Part shown: positions 1 to 6,047 of the stretch, piece after piece
Layout: each line of letters opens with the position of its first letter
How positions within the stretch are numbered: the first letter of the stretch is position 1
Source of the DNA: JBEAOO01 sp041164825
GTDB lineage: Bacteria; Pseudomonadota; Gammaproteobacteria; Burkholderiales; Burkholderiaceae_C
DNA length: 19,281 nt
Assembly: GCA_041164825.1 (NCBI GenBank)
Contig: JBEAOO010000168.1
Coordinates: forward strand, 1 to 19,281
Direction of reading: 5' to 3'
Notes under the pieces: model-generated
The model's input: the letters and a program-made list of their open reading frames with translations, nothing else
Told to the model about the DNA's origin: nothing
Database searches by the model: none
Program-made: the position numbers and the translations under genes

Positions 1-747
1 GGCGCCAACCGCCTGGTCGAGCACCTGCTGAAGCAAGACATCAGCGCCATGGCCATCCACGGCAACAAGAGCCAAAGTGCGCGCACCAAGGCGCTGGCCG
101 ACTTCAAGAGCGGCGACCTGCAAGTGCTGGTGGCCACCGACATCGCTGCCCGCGGCATCGACATCGACCAGCTGCCGCACGTGGTCAACTTCGAGCTGCC
201 CAACGTGCCCGAAGACTATGTGCACCGCATTGGCCGCACCGGCCGTGCCGGCGCGCAAGGCGAAGCGGTCTCGCTGGTGTGCGTGGACGAAAACGGCTTT
301 CTGCGTGAGATCGAGCGCCTCATCAAGCGCGAGATTCCGAAGCAAATCATCGAAGGCTTTGCCCCGCACCCGAGCGAAAAACCCGAGCCGATCGTGCTCG
401 GCCGCATGGTGATCGGTGAAGGCGCTGGCCGCGGTGGCCGCAGCGGTGGTGGTGGTGCGCGCCCTGCCGGTGGCGGTGGCGGTGGCCGTGGTGGCCGCCC
501 GGGTGGTGGTGGCGGCGGTGGTGGTGGCCAAGGCGGCGACCGTGGCCGCAGCGCCCCGGCTGCGCGCGCTGGTGGCCCGGCTCCGCGCCGTGACGGTGGC
601 GCACCTGCAGGTGGCGGCCGTGGCCCGGCCTCGCCGGCCCGTGCGGGTGCAGGCGGTGGCGGCGGTGGTGGTGGTGGCCGCGGTGGTGAACCGCGCCGCG
701 ACGGCGGCCGTCCTTCGGGCCGCCCGTCGGGCGACGTCAAGCGCTGA
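1..747 (+). CDS. rhlE: ATP-dependent RNA helicase RhlE, C-terminal part (5' end outside window)
   Basis: DEAD-box RNA helicase, acting in the cytoplasm on structured RNA (ribosome assembly and RNA turnover in the family). The frame is open from base 1, so the Walker A, DEAD and SAT motifs lie upstream of the window. What remains is the second RecA domain: AIHGNKSQ (residues 18-25 of the fragment), motif V ATDIAARGID (about 49-58) and motif VI HRIGRTGRAG (about 75-84). The wording LVCVDE and LPHVVNFELPNVPEDYVHR matches RhlE more closely than DbpA, SrmB or DeaD. From about residue 140 a Gly/Arg-rich low-complexity tail of some 105 residues runs to the TGA. Such tails bind RNA non-specifically in this family. 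An intrinsic terminator follows 53 bases after the stop, so this is the end of its transcript. Family confidence is high; the subfamily name rests on motif wording. Confidence 0.93.
   Translation, partial: GANRLVEHLLKQDISAMAIHGNKSQSARTKALADFKSGDLQVLVATDIAARGIDIDQLPHVVNFELPNVPEDYVHRIGRTGRAGAQGEAVSLVCVDENGFLREIERLIKREIPKQIIEGFAPHPSEKPEPIVLGRMVIGEGAGRGGRSGGGGARPAGGGGGGRGGRPGGGGGGGGGQGGDRGRSAPAARAGGPAPRRDGGAPAGGGRGPASPARAGAGGGGGGGGGRGGEPRRDGGRPSGRPSGDVKR
421..735 (+). repeat. Gly/Arg low-complexity coding repeat (GGTGGC-type units) in the rhlE tail
   Basis: The tail of rhlE is built from irregular runs of GGTGGC and GGCGGT hexamers coding for poly-Gly, broken by Arg and Pro-Ala patches. The longest Gly runs are at about 499-530 and 654-682. 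Such tracts are prone to slippage, so length polymorphism between strains is expected. Confidence 0.6.
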
Positions 748-800
748 GCCTCAGCCTCTGACCTCGCGCGCCTGCTGCTGAACGGCAGGCGCGAACGACA

Positions 801-824
801 AAGCCGCCCTCGGGCGGCTTTTTT
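801..824 (+). terminator. Intrinsic terminator of rhlE
   Basis: Perfect 8-bp GC-rich stem AAGCCGCC/GGCGGCTT (801-808 and 813-820) with a CTCG loop, followed by a run of six T (819-824). It stands 53 bases after the rhlE stop and is oriented for plus-strand transcription. Confidence 0.9.
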
Positions 825-885
825 CATGGGCGCATGAATGGCGATGGAGCGCTCATGGGCCGTTGCGTTCTGAAGGTCGGCGCGA

Positions 886-1130
886 GGGCGGCGATGGGCC
901 GGGGCGATGTGCTCCGTGTCCTCCTGGTCCTCCCTTCGGTCGGCCCATTCCCCCTTTACCTCCGCACATCGGCCCGGCCCATCACCGCCCCTGCACGCAC
1001 TGCGGCCTGCGTCGACTTGGCATGCCACCCAAGGTTCAGGGAGGGCTGTGCCGCATTCGCTTTGCGCAGGTAAAGGGGGAGCCGGCCGCAGGCCGGCGGA
1101 GGACACGGAGCAAAGCGAATGCGGCACAGC
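886..1130. repeat. Composite two-hairpin dispersed repeat, copy A
   Basis: Two inverted-repeat modules stand side by side in the gap between convergent rhlE and the histidine kinase. Module 2 (886-990) has 27-bp arms at 886-912 and 964-990 matching at 25 of 27 positions. Module 1 (1045-1130) has perfect 21-bp arms at 1045-1065 and 1110-1130. The arms of the two modules are unrelated. Both modules nevertheless enclose the same two core motifs, TCCGTGTCCTCC and CCCCCTTTACCT (913-924 and 950-961), reversed in module 1 (1098-1109 and 1068-1079). Module 1 also holds a 7-bp GC palindrome with a 3-base loop (1081-1097). The modules are separated by 54 bases. A second copy in the opposite orientation lies at 19105-19281. 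No transposase gene and no clear target duplication are visible. A REP/BIME-like or MITE-like element is inferred. Confidence 0.85.
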
Positions 1131-1244
1131 GCTCCGAGCACCGGCCTCGGGACGTGGGCCCCGGCCGCAGTTCTCCTCAGTGCCAAGAACCCAGGTGCCC
1201 GAGCATCAAGAACTTGTGCGCGTGAACACAAAACAGCATCAGCC

Positions 1245-2426
1245 TCACCCAGGCCAAGGCAAACGCACCGTCACCTTCAACCCGTGCGGGTCGGCATTGC
1301 TGAGCGACAGGCTGCCGCCGTGGCGCAGCGCAATCTCTTGCGCAATCGACAAGCCCAGGCCCACGCCGCCGGTGTGGCGGCTGCGTGAGGCTTCGACGCG
1401 GTAGAACGGGGCCAGCACGCGGTCGAGCTCATCGGGCGGCAAGCCGGGGCCGGCATCGCTCACTTCGATCCACACGGCGCCGGGCGCCGCGCTGAGCGCG
1501 ATGTGGGCTGAGCCGCCGTAGCGCACGGCGTTGTCGACCAGGTTGTTGAAGCAGCGGCGCAGCGCGCCGGCCTGGGCACACACCGTGGCGCCTCGCCCGC
1601 TCACGGTCACCAAGTGGCCGCAGGCGCGTTGGTCTTCGGCCAAACGGTCCATCAGCTCGCGCAGGCTCACGGGTGCCATCGCTTCGGGTGCGGCGGCGCC
1701 GCGCAGGCAATCGAGCGTGGCGCTGATCATCTGGTCCATCTCGGTGATGTCGCGGGCCAAGTGCGCGCGCTGGCGCTCGTCGTCCATGCCCTCAATGCGC
1801 AGGCGCATGCGGGTCAGCGGCGTGCGCAGGTCGTGCGACACGGCGGCCACAAAGCGGTCGCGGTCGCTGAGCTGTTCGCGGATCTGCGCTTGCATGCGGT
1901 TGAACACGGCGGCGGCGTCGCGGCACTCGCGCGGGCCGGCCTCGGCCAGGGCCGGACGGTGGATGTTGTGGCCCAGCTCGCGCGCGGCTTGCGCCAGCTT
2001 GAGCATGGGCTGCGACAACCAGCGCGCGCCCACCCACGCGGCCAAGAGCAGCGCGGACAAGCGAATGGCAATGTCGAGCAGCAGGCTGGTGGCGAGCATC
2101 GGCGGCGGACCGCCTGCGCCGTCCATCGGCGGTGGGCCGTGCGGGTGCGGTGGCGGTGGCAGCACCTCGAACATCAGGGTCAGCGCCAGCCCGTGGCTGA
2201 GCAGCACGGCCACGCTGAGCAACAAGGCCAAGCGGCCGAACAGGGACGCCGGCAACAGACGCTGCCAGCGCGGCGCGGCTTGCGCAACCGGGGTGGTGTT
2301 CGTTGAGGTGTCCGCGGTGGTGTCCGGCAGCGTTGAGGTGGCGTTGACGCCCATCTTGCTCGTCGCTTTCAGCGCTGCGTTCACCGTCGCCCGCGGGCTG
2401 GCGCCCAGCACGCCAGCGGCCATCAT
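1245..2426 (-). CDS. Two-component sensor histidine kinase (EnvZ/QseC-like)
   Basis: Inner-membrane sensor kinase of 393 residues that autophosphorylates on His and passes the phosphate to the regulator encoded just upstream. Order: a polar N-terminal stretch of about 55 residues, TM1 (about 64-85), a short periplasmic loop of about 25 residues rich in Pro, His, Gly and Met (PPPPHPHGPPPM), TM2 (about 112-133), HAMP (about 134-185), dimerisation/phosphoacceptor helix with AVSHDLRTPL (H198), N-box NNLVDN (294-299), G1 DAGPGLP (324-330), F-box APFYR, and G2 GGVGLGLSIA (353-362). All catalytic boxes are intact. The start codon overlaps the regulator stop as ATGA, indicating translational coupling. 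A second ATG follows directly and cannot be excluded. The loop is too small to fold as a classical ligand domain, so a cation or membrane-stress signal is plausible but inferred. Confidence 0.93.
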   Translation of the reverse strand: MMAAGVLGASPRATVNAALKATSKMGVNATSTLPDTTADTSTNTTPVAQAAPRWQRLLPASLFGRLALLLSVAVLLSHGLALTLMFEVLPPPPHPHGPPPMDGAGGPPPMLATSLLLDIAIRLSALLLAAWVGARWLSQPMLKLAQAARELGHNIHRPALAEAGPRECRDAAAVFNRMQAQIREQLSDRDRFVAAVSHDLRTPLTRMRLRIEGMDDERQRAHLARDITEMDQMISATLDCLRGAAAPEAMAPVSLRELMDRLAEDQRACGHLVTVSGRGATVCAQAGALRRCFNNLVDNAVRYGGSAHIALSAAPGAVWIEVSDAGPGLPPDELDRVLAPFYRVEASRSRHTGGVGLGLSIAQEIALRHGGSLSLSNADPHGLKVTVRLPWPG

Positions 2427-3223
2427 GCGGCGCGGCCCCAGCCACTGCTGGCTGCACCTGCGCTCACCGAGCGCGCGTTGAAGATGTAGCCCGCGCCGCG
2501 CACGGTTTTGATCAGCGCATCGTCGCTGACCTCGTCGTGGCGCGGCCGGTCGCTGAGCTTGTGGCGCAGGCGCGAGACCAGCAGGTCGATGCTGCGCGCG
2601 AACGCATCGTGCTCGCGGCCCCGCGCGCCGGTCATCAGCTCATCTCGGCTGAGCAGGCGGCGCGGGGTGCTGAGAAAGGTGTTGAGCAGGCGGAATTCAG
2701 CGTCCGACAGGGCCACTTCGCCGCCCGAGGGCGAGGTCAACCGGCGCTCGCTGCGGTGCAGCGCCCAGCCGTCAAAGTGCACCACGTCGGCGGGCGCGGC
2801 TTCGAGCTCGCTGCGCACCTGGCAGCGGCGCAGCACACTGTGGATGCGTGCCACCAGCTCGCGCGGCTCAAAGGGCTTGGCCATGTAGTCGTCCACGCCC
2901 ATCTCCAGGCCGATCACGCGGTCGCAGGCGCTGCCGCGCGCGGTCAGCATGATCACGGGCAGGCGCCTCTGCGCGGCGCGCAGCTCTTGCACCAAGGCCA
3001 GGCCATCGGTGCCGGGCAGCATCAGGTCCATCACCACCAAATCGATCGGATGGCGGGCCAGCTGTGCGCGCATGGCAGCGGCATCGCCCGCGGCGTGCGC
3101 CTGCAGCTTGAAGCGGCCCAGGTACTCGCACAGCAGCTCGGTGATTTGCGTGTCGTCGTCCACCACCAGCACCTGAGGGCGGGCATCGGCGGGGCGCAGG
3201 GAGGCGGCAGAGAGCGGGTTCAT
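2423..3223 (-). CDS. OmpR-family two-component response regulator
   Basis: DNA-binding response regulator of 266 residues. The receiver domain (about 17-130) shows the acidic pocket D22-D24, the phosphoacceptor D66 in VVMDLMLP, the switch T94 and K116 in AKPF. The winged-helix output domain follows (about 145-250) and ends in the typical RGAGYIF strand. It is the first gene of the pair; its TGA overlaps the kinase ATG by an ATGA junction. The gap to the divergent EF-hand gene is 235 bases and contains CTTAA-type repeats that OmpR-like regulators often bind, so autoregulation plus control of the neighbour is likely. The N-terminal 15 residues before the receiver fold are slightly long, but no better start is visible. 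The family call is secure; the specific regulon is not known. Confidence 0.94.
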   Translation of the reverse strand: MNPLSAASLRPADARPQVLVVDDDTQITELLCEYLGRFKLQAHAAGDAAAMRAQLARHPIDLVVMDLMLPGTDGLALVQELRAAQRRLPVIMLTARGSACDRVIGLEMGVDDYMAKPFEPRELVARIHSVLRRCQVRSELEAAPADVVHFDGWALHRSERRLTSPSGGEVALSDAEFRLLNTFLSTPRRLLSRDELMTGARGREHDAFARSIDLLVSRLRHKLSDRPRHDEVSDDALIKTVRGAGYIFNARSVSAGAASSGWGRAA

Positions 3224-3231
3224 GCAGCGAG

Positions 3232-3258
3232 CTTAAAAGCGCCGCGCCCAAACTTAAG
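3232..3258. promoter_or_regulatory. Candidate OmpR-type binding half-sites, CTTAA direct repeats
   Basis: CTTAAAAGCGCC (3232-3243) and CTTAAGCGCC (3253-3262) repeat in the same orientation 21 bases apart, about two helical turns, just upstream of the regulator start. They resemble CTTAA-type half-sites bound by PmrA/QseB-like regulators, although in those the spacing is about 11 bases. They could also overlap the regulator's own -10 region. Inference only. Confidence 0.4.
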
Positions 3259-3306
3259 CGCCAAACAAGCCGGTGCGCGCCGGCCAGTTCGAGCGCTCGA
3301 CGCGCT

Positions 3307-3328
3307 TGTGTGTCAGCGCCGACACACA
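3307..3328. promoter_or_regulatory. Inverted repeat TGTGTGTC-N6-GACACACA, candidate operator
   Basis: A perfect 8-bp inverted repeat (3307-3314 and 3321-3328) separated by AGCGCC lies in the middle of the divergent regulatory region between the response regulator and the EF-hand gene. A 12-bp palindrome, TCGAGCGCTCGA, lies just upstream (3289-3300). No T-run follows, so a terminator is unlikely and a protein-binding site is the better guess. Confidence 0.4.
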
Positions 3329-3458
3329 GGCGACAACAAGCGTTGACGGCCGCCACGAAGAATCACTTCCATCGTCACCCGGCCTGGCCCTGCGGATGGC
3401 GAGCGTCGCCAACCTTGTCGATGCCATCACACACCCGGGCCGATGCAAAGGAATGAAC

Positions 3459-4490
3459 ATGAGCACCATCAGTGGGGTCAGCAGCGCCAGCAGTGCCTGG
3501 CAGGCCCGAAGCAGCAGTGCAACACAAAGCAGCAGCGGCACCAGCAGCGCGCAACGGAGTCGTGGGCCCGGCGGCCACAGCCCGGAAGAGATGTTTGCCA
3601 AGGTCGACAGCGACGGCAGCGGCAGCGTGGACAGCACCGAGCTGCAGTCGATGCTCGATCACGTCGCTCAAAAGTCGGGCCAGACGGCGGGCGACGCCAC
3701 GCAAATGCTGAGTCAGATGGACGGCAACGGCGACGGCAGCCTGAGCCAGGACGAACTCGGCCAAGGCATGAAGGACCTGATGCCGCCCCCCTCAGACACG
3801 ATGGCGTTTGCGCAGCGACGCGGTGGTGGCGGCGGTGATTCGGCGCAAGACCTGCTCTCGGCGCTCGACACCGACCAGAGCGGTGAGGTGAGCAGCAGCG
3901 AAATGCAAACACTGATCGACCAGCTCTCGCAAACGGCGGGCAGCAGCGCCGGCACCAGCAGCGCGCCCAGCGGCGCCGACCTGGTGAAAGCGCTCGACAG
4001 CGATGGCAGCGGCAGCCTGAGCAGCGGCGAGCTGCAAGCGCTCAAGGGCGACAGCAGCAGTTCGTCTTCGGCGACCAGCAGCACCACGAGCGCGAGCGGC
4101 ACCCCAGCGGCGCAAGGCCACCATGGCCCGCACAGCGCGGGCGGGCCGCCGCCACCGCGCAACGACGGTGATGCCGATGACGGAGGCAGCTCCAGCAGCA
4201 GCTCATCCAGCAGCAGCGCCAGCACCGACCCGCTGGACACCAACGGCGACGGCAAGGTATCGATGGCCGAGCGTTTGGCCGGTGCAGCGAAGGCTGAGGC
4301 CACCACCGGCAGCGCGGCCACCCGCAGCACAGACGGCACCAGCAGCACCGGCGAGAACCACAAGCAGATGATGGACCTCGCTGCGATGGCCGCCGACCTG
4401 CTGCAGCGCTTCAGCGCGCTGGCCGGCGGCAGCAGCAACGACGCGAGCGGCGGCGGCGCCACCAGCAGCGGCTTCAGCGCCGTGGCTTGA
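3459..4490 (+). CDS. Multi-EF-hand protein (five predicted Ca2+ loops), Ser/Gly-rich
   Basis: Predicted calcium-binding protein of 343 residues. Five canonical 12-residue EF loops of the DxDxSG or DxNxDG type are visible at about 50-61, 88-99, 137-148, 180-191 and 260-271, each starting with Asp and ending with Glu. They are joined by Ser/Gly-rich linkers, including a serine run at about 244-253. The first 40 residues are Ser/Ala-rich and do not form a standard signal peptide, so the location is uncertain. Loops 1-2 and 3-4 are spaced like EF pairs (38 and 43 residues); loop 5 stands alone. I chose ATG 3459 because AGGA (3449-3452) lies six bases before it; an in-frame ATG at 3453 is too close to that site. 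It is divergent from the two-component operon, suggesting regulation by it. Biological role unknown; a calcium buffer or sensor is inferred. Confidence 0.85.
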   Translation: MSTISGVSSASSAWQARSSSATQSSSGTSSAQRSRGPGGHSPEEMFAKVDSDGSGSVDSTELQSMLDHVAQKSGQTAGDATQMLSQMDGNGDGSLSQDELGQGMKDLMPPPSDTMAFAQRRGGGGGDSAQDLLSALDTDQSGEVSSSEMQTLIDQLSQTAGSSAGTSSAPSGADLVKALDSDGSGSLSSGELQALKGDSSSSSSATSSTTSASGTPAAQGHHGPHSAGGPPPPRNDGDADDGGSSSSSSSSSSASTDPLDTNGDGKVSMAERLAGAAKAEATTGSAATRSTDGTSSTGENHKQMMDLAAMAADLLQRFSALAGGSSNDASGGGATSSGFSAVA

Positions 4491-4504
4491 CACGCGCAAG
4501 GTCG

Positions 4505-4525
4505 GTGGCTCATCGCATGAGCCAC
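4505..4525 (+). terminator. Hairpin after the EF-hand gene, possible terminator without T-run
   Basis: Perfect 9-bp stem GTGGCTCAT/ATGAGCCAC with a CGC loop, 15 bases after the EF-hand stop codon. No T-run follows, so it may only protect the 3' end or give partial termination. Confidence 0.45.
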
Positions 4526-4583
4526 TGAAGTCCGGGCGAACAACAAGGCAGCCACGCGCTCGCCACTGCCGCCTGGGCAAGAC

Positions 4584-4608
4584 AAAAAAACCCGGCCTCG
4601 GCCGGGTT
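4584..4608 (-). terminator. Intrinsic terminator of the small His/Lys-rich gene
   Basis: Read on the minus strand: AACCCGGC, loop CGAG, GCCGGGTT followed by a run of T (4584-4590 on the opposite strand are seven A). It lies about 28 bases after the stop of the minus-strand gene ending at 4636. Confidence 0.88.
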
Positions 4609-4635
4609 GTTCGTGTCAGCGAGGCTGACGCGGTA

Positions 4636-4887
4636 TCACTTGGTGGCCGAAGCGGCCGAGGCAGCGTGCGCGGCGGCCATGGCCTTGTGCTCGGCCTTGT
4701 GTTCAGCCTTGTGGCCCTTGTGATCGGCCTTGTGCGCCTTGTGGTCGGCCATGCCTTCGTGCTTCTTCATCGGGGCCGAGGCGGCAGCGGCAGCGGCCGG
4801 GGCGGCATCGGCCTTGGCAGCCGGGGCTTGCGCAAAGGCACCCATCGAGATGGCGGAAACGAGCACAGCGGCAAAGATTTTCTTCAT
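4636..4887 (-). CDS. Small secreted His/Lys-rich protein, function unknown
   Basis: Protein of 83 residues. It starts with a clear Sec signal peptide (MKKIFAAVLVSAISMGAFA, predicted cleavage before QA), followed by an Ala-rich linker and then a charged repeat region with units of the form DHKxHKA or EHKAEHKA (about residues 49-70), and ends in an Ala-rich stretch. I chose the ATG at 4887 because GAAGGA sits seven bases before it and the signal peptide begins there; a longer frame to 4944 adds 19 residues with no signal character. The regular His spacing suggests binding of a metal ion or an anionic polymer in the periplasm, but this is inference. It has its own terminator and stands alone. 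I do not recognise a named family. Confidence 0.8.
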   Translation of the reverse strand: MKKIFAAVLVSAISMGAFAQAPAAKADAAPAAAAAASAPMKKHEGMADHKAHKADHKGHKAEHKAEHKAMAAAHAASAASATK

Positions 4888-4985
4888 GATGCAGTCCTTC
4901 AGGATCGGGTGGGTGGAAAGAGCACAACGCTCTGCTGCTTCCAACGCCCACGCCGACCTGGCGGATGACCCCGGCCTGTGTGAAC

Positions 4986-6047
4986 TTAGGTAAAGAGCGG
5001 GTGCCCCGCCACTTCATCGAAGTGCAGCACCGGCGTCACACAACAGTCGGCCGGCTCCAGCAGCGCCCACCAGTGCGCCAGGGTTTGGTTGCTGAGCCAC
5101 GCCGCCACCTCGGCCTGCTGGGCACGGGCGCGCTCGCTGCCCGGCGGCTGGCCCAGCGTCCAATGCTGGTCGGCCCACTCGGGCCGACCGACGGTGGTGC
5201 AAAAGGTGCGCCAGAACTTCAACTCCAGCGCGCCCACCGCCAGGTGCCGCCCATCGGCGCAGCGGTACACCGCATAACAAGGTGCACCGCCGGACACCAA
5301 GCCCGCGCCCGGCACCGGGCAAGCGCCGCCCTCGGCCGCCATGGCCGAGCGCGCCAAGGCCTGGTGGCGCCACACCTCGTGCGTCATCGAAACATCGACA
5401 AAGCGCCCGCGCCCCGTGCGCGCCGCGGCGAGCAGCGCCACCAGCAGGCCCGAGAGCGCCGATTGCGTGCCGCCCAACAAGTCGCCCACCTGCACATTGG
5501 GGATCGCCACGCTGCCTTCGGCGGTGGCAATTTGCCCCAGCACGCCCGACATGGCGATGTAGTTGAGGTCATGGCCCGCACGTCGCGACCACGGCCCGCG
5601 CTGGCCATAGCCGCTGATGGCGCACATCACCAAGCGCGGGTTGAGTTCACGCAGCACCGCCCAGCCCAAGCCGAGACCCTCCATCACGCCGGGGCGAAAG
5701 CCTTCGATCAGCGCATCGGCCTCGCACACCAGTGCCAGCAAGGCTTCGCGCCCGGCGGGGCTGCGCAGGTCGAGCGTGCGCAGCGTCTTGCCGGGGTTGA
5801 GGTCGGCAAACAGGGCACTCGGTCGACCGGCCAGCACATCGGCTGCGGTGCGAAACATGTGGCGCGCAGCGTCGTCTTGCCCCGCCTCGGCCGGGCCTTC
5901 GATCTTGATCACCTCGGCACCCCACTCGGCCAAGTGGCGCGTGGCCAAGGGGCCGGGCAAGAGCCGCGTGAGGTCGATGATCTTCAGACCCGTGAGCGGG
6001 CGGTCTTCGGGCCACTCGGCAGGGTCACTCGCGGGCAAATCGATCAT
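4986..6047 (-). CDS. CaiB/BaiF family III protein, alpha-methylacyl-CoA racemase-like
   Basis: Protein of 353 residues of the family III CoA-transferase fold, cytoplasmic. Within that family it looks like alpha-methylacyl-CoA racemase, which epimerises 2-methylacyl-CoA esters so that branched-chain substrates can enter beta-oxidation. The catalytic residues of the mycobacterial enzyme (H126, D156, E241) have counterparts here: H159 in AGHDLNYIAMSG, D189 in VQVGDLLGG (the same 30-residue interval) and E275 in VGALELKFW. The N-terminal LKIIDLTRLLPGPLATRHLAEWG and VIKIEGP segments are typical. Length agrees with racemases and is shorter than most true transferases (about 400). Its start overlaps the stop of the upstream oxygenase gene as ATGA, so the two are probably translated together. 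Exact substrate unknown. Confidence 0.85.
   Translation of the reverse strand: MIDLPASDPAEWPEDRPLTGLKIIDLTRLLPGPLATRHLAEWGAEVIKIEGPAEAGQDDAARHMFRTAADVLAGRPSALFADLNPGKTLRTLDLRSPAGREALLALVCEADALIEGFRPGVMEGLGLGWAVLRELNPRLVMCAISGYGQRGPWSRRAGHDLNYIAMSGVLGQIATAEGSVAIPNVQVGDLLGGTQSALSGLLVALLAAARTGRGRFVDVSMTHEVWRHQALARSAMAAEGGACPVPGAGLVSGGAPCYAVYRCADGRHLAVGALELKFWRTFCTTVGRPEWADQHWTLGQPPGSERARAQQAEVAAWLSNQTLAHWWALLEPADCCVTPVLHFDEVAGHPLFT

Noticed and set aside
416..781. Plus-strand Val/Ala-rich frame in the rhlE tail
   Set aside because: Frame shadow of the GGTGGC repeat; composition only.
216..1127. 303-residue minus-strand frame across the rhlE tail and repeat
   Set aside because: Pro/Arg-rich shadow of the Gly-rich tail continuing through the dispersed repeat; no domain, no ribosome site, overlaps a certain gene.
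886..1130. Repeat as ordinary bidirectional terminator of rhlE and the kinase operon
   Set aside because: Arms have no adjacent T-run, rhlE already has a strong terminator at 801-824, and the same element recurs downstream of an unrelated gene.
886..1130. Repeat as CRISPR or as an insertion sequence
   Set aside because: No regular spacer array and no transposase frame between or beside the arms.
956..1231. Small frames in the repeat region (both strands)
   Set aside because: They encode the repeat arms; peptides such as ECGTAL recur because the DNA repeats, not because a protein is conserved.
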